A stretch of DNA of 5,028 nt from Mesorhizobium sp. (GTDB lineage: Bacteria; Pseudomonadota; Alphaproteobacteria; Rhizobiales; Rhizobiaceae). Below are positions 1-5,028 of the stretch, piece by piece (positions within the stretch are counted from its first letter, which is position 1; every line of letters begins with the position of its first letter). The notes beneath the pieces are model-generated. The model saw only the letters and a list, made by a program, of their open reading frames with translations. It searched no databases and was not told where the DNA came from. Where the stretch lies: assembly GCA_019509685.1 (NCBI GenBank), contig JAEKLU010000172.1:1-5028 (forward strand), read 5' to 3'. A program made the translations under genes and the position numbers.

Positions 1-254
1 ACAACATCCGCGTCAACGCCATCGGCCCCGGCACCATCCTGACCGACATGGTCAGGAGCTCGGTGATGGCCAGCGAAGCGCAGCGCCAGACCATCCTGTC
101 GCGCACGCCGAGCGGCCGCTGCGGCGACCCTTCGGAGATCGCCAGCGTCGCGTCGTTCCTGGCCAGCGACGACGCCTCCTACATTGTCGGCCAGACCATC
201 TATCCCGATGGCGGTCGACTGATCTTGAACTATACGGTGCCGGTGAAGGACTGA
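1..254 (+). CDS. Short-chain dehydrogenase/reductase (SDR), 3' end only
   Basis: This is the C-terminal 83 residues of an SDR oxidoreductase. The 5' part, including the Rossmann nucleotide-binding motif and the catalytic Ser-Tyr-Lys residues, lies upstream of the window. The first whole codon is at base 3. The reading starts NIRVNAIGPG followed by TILTDM, the classical SDR segment after the active site (N-x-R-V-N-x-I-x-P-G, then a Thr that contacts the cofactor). Next come the R-x-G-x-P-E-I-type helix (GRCGDPSEIASVASFLASDD) and the final strand with YIVGQTIYPDGG. The tail LNYTVPV is common in one subgroup of bacterial SDRs. Family members are usually about 250 residues and use NAD(P)H to oxidise or reduce an alcohol/ketone pair. 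The substrate is unknown. The gene ends 6 bases before pxpB, so it is probably the first visible gene of the plus-strand operon. Family assignment is secure; specific function is not. Confidence 0.93.
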   Translation, partial: NIRVNAIGPGTILTDMVRSSVMASEAQRQTILSRTPSGRCGDPSEIASVASFLASDDASYIVGQTIYPDGGRLILNYTVPVKD

Positions 255-260
255 CCGCGC

Positions 261-923
261 ATGGCCGCCAAGGCGCCTCGCATCAGTCTTGCGGGTTCAT
301 GCGCACTGCTGCTCGATGGCGCGCAAGGGACATTCAGCGATGCCACCCAGGAGCTGGTCTGGGCGGTTGCCAACGCCGCGTTGACCCTTGAGGGCGTGCG
401 CGAGGCCGTTCCCGGCATGAACAATCTGCTGGTGCTGTTCGACCCGCTCGCCACCGACGCACACCGCATCGGCGAGCGGTTGAAGTCGCTCTGGGCCGGC
501 GTCGATGCCCACACGGTGGCCGGCACGCATCATACCATTCCCGTCAGCTACGGCGGCGCTCGCGGCGAGGACCTCGCCGGCTGGGCCGCGCATTGCGGCA
601 TGTCTGTCGACGAGACCGTCAGGCGCCACGCGGCGGCCACCTACACGGTCGCCGCCATCGGCGCCATGCCGGGCTTTCCCTATCTGTCCGGTCTCGACCC
701 CAGGCTCGCCTGGGCAAGGCGCGGCACGCCTCGCCTGAAGGTGGCCGAGGGCGCCGTGATCATTGGTGGCGCGCAAGCCGGCATCATGCCGATGACTGCG
801 CCGTCCGGATGGCACATTATCGGTCATACCGATGTGAAGCTGTTCAAGGCCGAAGCGGAATTGCCCGTGCTGCTCGGGCCCGGAGACAGGATCCGGTTCA
901 CGATCGCAGGGATGGAGGCATGA
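261..923 (+). CDS. pxpB: 5-oxoprolinase subunit PxpB (KipI / allophanate hydrolase subunit 1 family)
   Basis: The 220-residue protein has the usual length for PxpB/KipI. In PxpABC it works with PxpC and PxpA in ATP-dependent opening of 5-oxoproline to glutamate. The same fold forms half of the carboxyltransferase domain of urea carboxylase. Visible family signatures are an N-terminal domain with LLVLFDP (about 56-62), IPVSYGG (93-99), the hallmark MPGFPYLSGLDPRL (136-149), GTPRLKV (155-161), GGAQAGIMPM then PSGWHIIGHT (169-190), and a terminal LLGPGDRIRF (204-213). There is no signal peptide or membrane segment, so it should be cytosolic. The ATG is 6 bases after the SDR stop. A GAAGGA-like ribosome site lies inside the end of the SDR gene (245-250). 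The stop overlaps the pxpC start (ATGA), indicating translational coupling and a 1:1 complex. Family membership is very likely; 5-oxoproline as the true substrate is inference. Confidence 0.92.
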   Translation: MAAKAPRISLAGSCALLLDGAQGTFSDATQELVWAVANAALTLEGVREAVPGMNNLLVLFDPLATDAHRIGERLKSLWAGVDAHTVAGTHHTIPVSYGGARGEDLAGWAAHCGMSVDETVRRHAAATYTVAAIGAMPGFPYLSGLDPRLAWARRGTPRLKVAEGAVIIGGAQAGIMPMTAPSGWHIIGHTDVKLFKAEAELPVLLGPGDRIRFTIAGMEA

Positions 924-1900
924 TCGAGATCCTCACCACCGGCCTGCCGAACACGGTCCAGGACCTCGGCCGTCCCGGTCATCTGGCGCTGGGGGTCAGC
1001 CATGGCGGCGCCATGGACAGGCAAGCGCTGGCGATCGCCAATCTTATGCTGGGCAATGATCCCAGGGCCGCGGGGATCGAGGTCGCGCTTTATCCGTTCC
1101 GGCTGCGCGTTGATCGAGACACCGCCGTCGCCATCACCGGCGCGGACTGCGCCGTCAGTGTCGGCGGCCGGCCGTGCCCGCCCTGGTGGGCCACGACCAT
1201 CCACTCCGGCGAGACCCTTGTCGTCGAAGCGCCGCGCGTCGGCGCCCGCTCCTACATCGCCTTTGCCGGTGGGCTAGACCTGCCGGTCGTCATCGGTTCG
1301 CGCGCCACAGACGTAAAAGGCGGTTTCGGCGGGCTCGCCGGACGCGGCCTGTCGCGCGGTGACCGGCTTGCGCTCAATTCTGCAGAATGCCCCCTTCCAG
1401 CAGGCGGATTTGGCGCAGCGCTGGAGGAACGGCGCGGCACGACGGACGGCCTTGCCGCGGCCGTCGACCTGCGGGTTCTGCCGGCGGCCGAGTTCGACGC
1501 CTTCACGTCGCAGGCCCAGGCAGCCTTCACCGGCAGCGAATGGAGCATCACCAACGACGCCAATCGCATGGGATATCGCCTTTTCGGCGAAACACTCTCC
1601 CTTGTCTCGCCGCTGGAATTGCTGTCCCATGGCATCGTCCCGGGCACAATTCAGGTTCCGCCGTCCGGCCAGCCGATCATCCAGCTCGCCGACGCCAACA
1701 CCTGCGGCGGCTATCCGAAGATCGCCACGGTGATCGAAGCCGACCTCTGGCGGCTGGCACAGGCGCCTGTCGGCGCGCGCCTGCGTTTCTTACCGGTGTC
1801 AACGCAGACATCGACGGAAGCGCTTCGCACGATCCTCGAGCGGCGTCACGACTTTGTCGCGGCACGCAACCTCATGGCGGGTCGGCTTCGGCCCGCCTGA
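920..1900 (+). CDS. pxpC: 5-oxoprolinase subunit PxpC (KipA / biotin-dependent carboxyltransferase-like)
   Basis: The protein has 326 residues, normal for PxpC/KipA and equivalent to the second (AHS2) half of the urea carboxylase carboxyltransferase domain. The ATG at 920 is chosen because the protein then begins MIEILTTGLPNTVQDLGRPG, the standard family N-terminus; a longer in-frame reading from 593 only overlaps pxpB. Other signatures are GGAMD (29-33), SYIAFAGGLDLPVVIGSRAT (111-130) followed by GGFGG (134-138), NRMGYRL (215-221), and SHGIVPGTIQVPPSGQPI (236-253) followed by ADANTCGGYPKIATV (257-271). As I recall them, most relatives have Arg-Gln-Thr or Arg-Pro-Thr where this protein has Ala-Asn-Thr at 259-261, so it may belong to a divergent subgroup. 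The overlap with pxpB implies coupled translation and a PxpBC complex. The role, lactam cleavage with PxpA or carboxyl transfer with a biotin carrier, is not settled by sequence. Confidence 0.92.
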   Translation: MIEILTTGLPNTVQDLGRPGHLALGVSHGGAMDRQALAIANLMLGNDPRAAGIEVALYPFRLRVDRDTAVAITGADCAVSVGGRPCPPWWATTIHSGETLVVEAPRVGARSYIAFAGGLDLPVVIGSRATDVKGGFGGLAGRGLSRGDRLALNSAECPLPAGGFGAALEERRGTTDGLAAAVDLRVLPAAEFDAFTSQAQAAFTGSEWSITNDANRMGYRLFGETLSLVSPLELLSHGIVPGTIQVPPSGQPIIQLADANTCGGYPKIATVIEADLWRLAQAPVGARLRFLPVSTQTSTEALRTILERRHDFVAARNLMAGRLRPA

Positions 1901-1921
1901 CACCAGCGAGCAGGCAGATCC

Positions 1922-3085
1922 ATGAAAATCCATCCTTTCACGATCCAGATCGCCCAGGCCGAGATCGACGAATTGAAGAGGCGCATCTCGCACTGGCGCG
2001 AGCCTGACCAGTTGCAGGCAATAGGCTGGGCACAGGGCACCGAGTGTGAGGCGCTGCGGCAGTTCGCGCGGTATTGGGTCACCGGCTTCGACTGGCGCAA
2101 GCAGGAGGCAGCCTGGAACCTCCATCCGCACTACCAGACCGATATCGACGGTCAAACCATCCATTTCATCCATGCTCGCGCTGCTGTTTCGACCCGCAGA
2201 ACGGTCATACTCACCCATGGCTGGCCAGGCAGCGTTTTTGAATTTCACAGGATGATCCCGCTTCTGACCGATCCGCTTTCCCACGGCGGAAGACAGGAAG
2301 ACGCCTTCAACGTCGTGGTCCCGTCGATCCCCGGATATGGCTTTTCGAGCCGACCAATCAGGCCTGGTCTCAACCTGTTCACCGTCGCCGAGCTCTGGGC
2401 CGAATTGATGCACCGTCTCGGCTACGAGCGATATCTCGCGCAAGGCGGAGACCTCGGCGCCAGCGTGTCGACATGTCTGGCACATGCGCATCCAGACAGT
2501 CTCGTCGGGGTGCATCTGAATTTCATTCCGGGCTCGTACTCGCCTCCCCACGATGCAGGCCCGGATGGCGACCTGACGTCGCAAGAGCGCGCCTTCCTGG
2601 CACGCAAAGCCGAATGGGCGGATCTGCACGGCGCCTATGGCCATATTCAAGCCACACGCCCGCAGACGCTGGCCTACGGGCTGACCGATTCGCCGGTCGG
2701 GCTGGCGGCGTGGATGATCGAGAAGTTTCGCGACTGGAGCGATTGCGATGGCGATCTGGGCAAGGCGACATTTTCGCGCGACGACGTGCTGGCCAACATC
2801 TCGCTCTACTGGTTCACCCGGACCGTCGCCTCGTCGATGCGGCTCTATTGGGAAACGCGCGCCCGCCCGCTTGCATTCCCGCCGGGCACGACGATCGACG
2901 TCCCGCTTGCGGTGGCGTTGTTTCCCAAAGAGCTGCCGATGCCGCCAAGGAGTTGGGTAGAGCGCGTCTTTCCGGACATCCGCCGATGGACAACGATGCC
3001 GCGTGGTGGTCATTTCGCAGCTCTCGAGCAGCCCGCTTTGCTTGCACAGGATCTGAGAGCCTTTGCCGGCGGTCTGGATTTCTAA
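1922..3085 (+). CDS. Microsomal-type epoxide hydrolase (EHN + alpha/beta hydrolase)
   Basis: The 387-residue protein starts with an epoxide hydrolase N-terminal (EHN) domain (about 1-110: PFTIQI, then REPDQ, then FDWRKQE and NLHPHYQT) and continues into an alpha/beta hydrolase core. The full catalytic set of the mammalian microsomal (mEH) and juvenile-hormone epoxide hydrolases can be placed: oxyanion loop HGWPGS (99-104), nucleophile D177 in GGDLGA, acid E337 in FPKELP, general base H364 in GGHFAALEQP, and epoxide-activating tyrosines Y239 (GAYGHIQ) and Y309 (RLYWE). E337 and H364 are 27 residues apart, as in mEH. It should add water to an epoxide to give a vicinal diol. The N-terminal membrane anchor of the animal enzymes is absent, so it is probably cytosolic. 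It lies 21 bases after pxpC behind a weak ribosome site. The substrate is unknown; the family assignment and an active enzyme are well supported. Confidence 0.93.
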   Translation: MKIHPFTIQIAQAEIDELKRRISHWREPDQLQAIGWAQGTECEALRQFARYWVTGFDWRKQEAAWNLHPHYQTDIDGQTIHFIHARAAVSTRRTVILTHGWPGSVFEFHRMIPLLTDPLSHGGRQEDAFNVVVPSIPGYGFSSRPIRPGLNLFTVAELWAELMHRLGYERYLAQGGDLGASVSTCLAHAHPDSLVGVHLNFIPGSYSPPHDAGPDGDLTSQERAFLARKAEWADLHGAYGHIQATRPQTLAYGLTDSPVGLAAWMIEKFRDWSDCDGDLGKATFSRDDVLANISLYWFTRTVASSMRLYWETRARPLAFPPGTTIDVPLAVALFPKELPMPPRSWVERVFPDIRRWTTMPRGGHFAALEQPALLAQDLRAFAGGLDF

Positions 3086-3090
3086 CGTCA

Positions 3091-3103
3091 CATGCGTCGC
3101 ATG
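3091..3103. repeat. Short perfect palindrome in the epoxide hydrolase / Ldh gap
   Basis: CATGCG-T-CGCATG is a perfect 6-base inverted repeat around a single central base. It lies in the 41-base gap after the epoxide hydrolase TAA and before the ribosome site (GAAGG, 3116-3120) of the next gene. This is the longest gap in the plus-strand operon. It could be a weak operator half or a small RNA hairpin, but no loop or U-tract follows, so it does not look like a terminator. A chance palindrome is quite possible. Confidence 0.35.
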
Positions 3104-3126
3104 CAGCCAAAACCTGAAGGCCAGAA

Positions 3127-4158
3127 ATGAGCAATACAATTCTCACCGTCGATGCATTGCATGGGCGCGTTGACGCGATTTTCCGCAAGGCCGGCCTCAA
3201 CGCCACGCAGGCCGGTTCCATTGCGCGGGTCATCGTCGCGGCGGAACGCGATGCCTGCAAATCGCACGGCGTCTACCGGATCGAAGGCGCCCTGCGGACC
3301 ATCAAGGCCGGGAAGGTGAAACCGGACGCGGTGCCCGAATTGCTGCCGCAAGACGCTCCCGCCATCGTCAAGGTGGATGCCAAGGGCGGCTTCGCCAACC
3401 CGGCTTTCGAACTGGGGCTGCCGGCGCTGGCCGAACGCGCACGCGCCTGCGGCATTGCCGCACTCGCGATCAACGATGCCGTTCATTTTTCCGCCCTTTG
3501 GGCAGAGGTCGAGGCCTTGACCCAAGCCGGCCTTGCCGGCCTCGCCATGTGTCCGAGCTATGCCACCGTCGCCCCGGCTGGCGGCAATGGACCTTTGCTG
3601 GGCACCAATCCCTTCGCTTTCGGCTGGCCGCGCGAAAAACAGCCGCCCTATGTCTTCGACTTCGCGACCTCGGTTGCCGCGCGAGGCGAGATCGAACTCC
3701 ACCGCCGGGCCGGCAAGAAGCTGCCGGAGGGATGGGCGGTGGATTCGCAAGGCAGGCCGACGACGGATCCTGAAGCCGCTCTCGCCGGCGCAATGCTGTC
3801 CTTCGGCGGACACAAGGGCTCGGCCATCGGGACGATGATCGAACTGCTCGCCGGGATCATGATCGGCGATCTGACCAGCCCCGAGGCGCTCGATCTGCTC
3901 GGCACCACGACGCTCTTTCCCAAACATGGCGAGTTGATCATCGCCTTCTCGCCGGCGGCCTTCGCGGCAGGCCGTCCAGGCGATCCGTTCGCTCGCGCTG
4001 AAGCCCTGTTCGAGGCGATCCTCGGCCAGGGCGCGCGCCTGCCGTCGCAGCGGCGGTTCCTTGCCCGCGCGACGGCTGAGAGGGATGGCATCAGCCTGTC
4101 AGCCCAGGAGATCGAGCAGCTCGAGCGTCTGCTCGCCCAAGGACTAGGCGGTGTTTGA
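3127..4158 (+). CDS. Ldh-family NAD(P)H oxidoreductase, DpkA-like cyclic imino acid reductase
   Basis: The 343-residue protein belongs to the malate/L-lactate dehydrogenase (Ldh2) superfamily, which has its own NAD(P)-binding fold rather than a Rossmann fold. Signatures are ERDACKSHGVYRI (40-52, with the active-site H47 and R51), HFSALWAEVE (120-129), GTNPFAFGWPR (159-169), DFATS (178-182), EGWAVDSQGRPTTDPEAAL (201-219) and FGGHKGSA (226-233, K230). The HF-x-ALW-x-x-VE segment and the tail LPSQRRFLARA (305-315) resemble DpkA, the delta1-piperideine-2-carboxylate / delta1-pyrroline-2-carboxylate reductase of pseudomonads, more than malate or lactate dehydrogenases. It would reduce a cyclic imine carboxylate to pipecolate or proline, or act on a related alpha-keto or hydroxy acid. 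A clear GAAGG ribosome site lies 6 bases before the ATG. It is the last gene of the plus-strand unit and ends 8 bases from the convergent pxpA stop. Superfamily is secure; DpkA-type substrate is moderately supported. Confidence 0.88.
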   Translation: MSNTILTVDALHGRVDAIFRKAGLNATQAGSIARVIVAAERDACKSHGVYRIEGALRTIKAGKVKPDAVPELLPQDAPAIVKVDAKGGFANPAFELGLPALAERARACGIAALAINDAVHFSALWAEVEALTQAGLAGLAMCPSYATVAPAGGNGPLLGTNPFAFGWPREKQPPYVFDFATSVAARGEIELHRRAGKKLPEGWAVDSQGRPTTDPEAALAGAMLSFGGHKGSAIGTMIELLAGIMIGDLTSPEALDLLGTTTLFPKHGELIIAFSPAAFAAGRPGDPFARAEALFEAILGQGARLPSQRRFLARATAERDGISLSAQEIEQLERLLAQGLGGV

Positions 4159-4166
4159 ATCTATCG

Positions 4167-4946
4167 TCAGGCCATCGCTGCGAACGCTCGAACGCTGACC
4201 CCGTTCTCTTCCAACCGTCTTCTTACGCGTGCGGCAATGGTGACGGCCGCCGGCGTGTCGCTGTGGACGCAGATTGAATCGATCGGCGTTTTCAGCATCT
4301 GTCCGGAAACGGTCTCGATGGCGCCTTGCCTGACCATGCGGACGACCCGGTCCGCCGCCTGCTCGGCGTCGTGGATGACCGCACCTTCCAGCTTGCGCGA
4401 GACAAGAAAGCCTTCTTTTGTATAGGCGCGGTCGGCGAAGATCTCGGACCTCACCGTCAAGCCCGCATCGCGCGCAATCGCGTCCTGAAATCCCAGCGCA
4501 ATCACCAGACATATCAGGCTGGGATCGACGGCCTTGACCGCGCGCGTGACCGCTTCGGCGACGCCGCGGTCGGTCTGGGTAAGATTGCCCAGCGCGCCAT
4601 GCGCCTTGACGTAACGGATCGGGTGGCCGGCATAAGCGGAAAGCGCTTGTGCCGCGCCGATCTGGTAGGCGACCAGCCTTTCGATCTCGTCCATCGAGTG
4701 CGGGACGACCCGGCGTCCAAATCCCCACAGATCGGCGAAGCTCGGATGCGCGCCAACGGCGACGCCTTTCTCGCGCGCCATCGAGAAGGTGGCCGCCATG
4801 ATCTCCGGGTCGCCGGCATGAAAGCCGCAGGCGACATTGGCGGAGCTGACGATGTCGAGGATCGCGGCGTCGTCACCGAGCCTGTAGGTGCCAAAACCCT
4901 CGCCCATGTCGGAATTGATATCGACCCGCAATCCGCGATCGCTCAT
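4167..4946 (-). CDS. pxpA: 5-oxoprolinase subunit PxpA (LamB/YcsF family)
   Basis: The 259-residue protein has the usual length for LamB/YcsF proteins. PxpA is the subunit that acts with PxpBC in ATP-dependent 5-oxoproline hydrolysis; the family has a metal-type polysaccharide-deacetylase-like barrel. Signatures are DINSDMGEGFG (9-19), NVACGFHAGDP (37-47), GAHPSFADLWGFGRR (65-79), KAHGALGN (114-121), EIFADRAY (168-175), AVIHD (189-193) and ICVHSDTPAA (225-234). Deviations from the common pattern as I remember it are Ala for Pro and Gly for Tyr in the KPHGALYN-type motif, and Ser for Gly in the CVHGDTP-type motif. The start at 4946 is chosen because a strong ribosome site precedes it and homology begins just after. 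A longer in-frame start at 5015 would only read out of frame through the upstream gene. It follows a probable biotin carrier gene by 10 bases and faces the plus-strand operon that carries pxpBC. Confidence 0.92.
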   Translation of the reverse strand: MSDRGLRVDINSDMGEGFGTYRLGDDAAILDIVSSANVACGFHAGDPEIMAATFSMAREKGVAVGAHPSFADLWGFGRRVVPHSMDEIERLVAYQIGAAQALSAYAGHPIRYVKAHGALGNLTQTDRGVAEAVTRAVKAVDPSLICLVIALGFQDAIARDAGLTVRSEIFADRAYTKEGFLVSRKLEGAVIHDAEQAADRVVRMVRQGAIETVSGQMLKTPIDSICVHSDTPAAVTIAARVRRRLEENGVSVRAFAAMA

Positions 4947-4951
4947 GACGT

Positions 4952-4958
4952 CTTCCTC
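4952..4958 (-). promoter_or_regulatory. Ribosome binding site of pxpA, overlapping the upstream stop codon
   Basis: Read on the minus strand, GAGGAAG lies 5 bases before the pxpA ATG and shares its first bases with the TGA of the upstream biotin-carrier-like gene. It fixes the start at 4946 and suggests that ribosomes finishing the upstream gene help to initiate pxpA. Confidence 0.75.
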
Positions 4959-5028
4959 ATTGCTTCGCACGATCGAGCGCGTAGAGCGGCGTGCCATAGC
5001 CGACGACCGCTCCATCCTCGACCAGCGC
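4957..5028 (-). CDS. Probable biotin carboxyl carrier protein (AccB-like), C-terminal end only
   Basis: The minus strand carries an open frame entering from the window edge and ending in TGA just before pxpA. It gives 23 residues, split here as ALVEDGAVVGYG and TPLYALDRAKQ. The pattern V-x-x-G-x-x-V-x-Y-G-x-P-L matches the last strands of a biotinyl/lipoyl domain, as at the end of AccB, where V-E-Y-G-Q-P-L is typical. In BCCP the biotinylated lysine (AMKM-type motif) lies about 35 residues upstream and is outside the window. Supporting context: accB- and accC-like genes are often found next to pxpABC homologues in proteobacteria. It is too short for certainty. A lipoyl domain of another acyltransferase is the main alternative, but those domains are usually N-terminal rather than at the very end. 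Confidence 0.68.
   Translation of the reverse strand, partial: ALVEDGAVVGYGTPLYALDRAKQ

Noticed and set aside
593..919. In-frame upstream extension of pxpC from an ATG at 593.
   Set aside because: It lies wholly within pxpB in another frame, and the standard PxpC N-terminus begins at 920.
1901..1921. Possible promoter between pxpC and the epoxide hydrolase gene.
   Set aside because: The 21-base gap has no recognisable -10/-35 elements and the spacing suits a continuous operon.
1387..2007. Plus-strand 206-codon open frame across the pxpC end and epoxide hydrolase start.
   Set aside because: It is out of frame with two clear genes and its translation is Arg/Ser/His-rich with no motif.
1799..3139. 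Long (446-codon) open frame on the minus strand opposite the epoxide hydrolase.
   Set aside because: It is the complement of a gene with a complete catalytic motif set. Its translation is Arg/Cys/His-rich with no recognisable domain, typical of shadow frames in GC-rich DNA.
3088..3927. Open frame of 279 codons on the minus strand opposite the Ldh-family gene.
   Set aside because: It is a shadow of a well-supported gene, has low-complexity basic composition and matches no family I recognise.
4150..4200. Possible bidirectional terminator between the convergent genes.
   Set aside because: I found no convincing GC-rich hairpin followed by a T-run on either strand.
4947..5015. Extended pxpA start giving 23 extra N-terminal residues.
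   Set aside because: The extra residues come from an out-of-frame reading of the upstream biotin-carrier-like gene. The strong GAGGAAG site and the start of family homology both point to 4946.

Overview
The window is GC-rich, tightly packed DNA with strong G/C preference at third codon positions. Gene content and protein style fit an alphaproteobacterium, most likely a Rhizobiales/Mesorhizobium-like soil or plant-associated organism. That placement is inference from style, not from a marker gene. All visible genes are metabolic. I see no RNA gene, mobile element, CRISPR array or phage gene, and no non-coding stretch longer than about 40 bases.

Plus strand, 1-4158: five genes in one direction with short gaps, which look like one operon. 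In order they are the 3' end of a classical short-chain dehydrogenase/reductase (SDR); pxpB and pxpC (KipI/KipA-type 5-oxoprolinase subunits, related to the two halves of the urea carboxylase carboxyltransferase domain); a complete microsomal-type epoxide hydrolase; and an Ldh-family NAD(P)H oxidoreductase that most resembles the DpkA-type reductases of cyclic imino acids. Spacings are 6 bases, a 4-base ATGA overlap, 21 bases and 41 bases.

Minus strand, 4167-5028: a convergent second unit. It contains the last 23 codons of what looks like a biotin carboxyl carrier protein (AccB-like), followed after 10 bases by pxpA (LamB/YcsF family). The two units converge with only 8 bases between stop codons.

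Together the window holds all three 5-oxoprolinase (PxpABC) subunits, split between two opposing operons, with a probable biotin-carrier gene beside pxpA and three redox or hydrolase enzymes beside pxpBC. The simplest reading is a catabolic locus for a cyclic amide or amino-acid-like compound. PxpBC/PxpA either open a lactam such as 5-oxoproline or, with the biotin carrier and a biotin carboxylase outside the window, form a multi-subunit urea-carboxylase-like enzyme of unknown substrate. The substrate cannot be read from the sequence.
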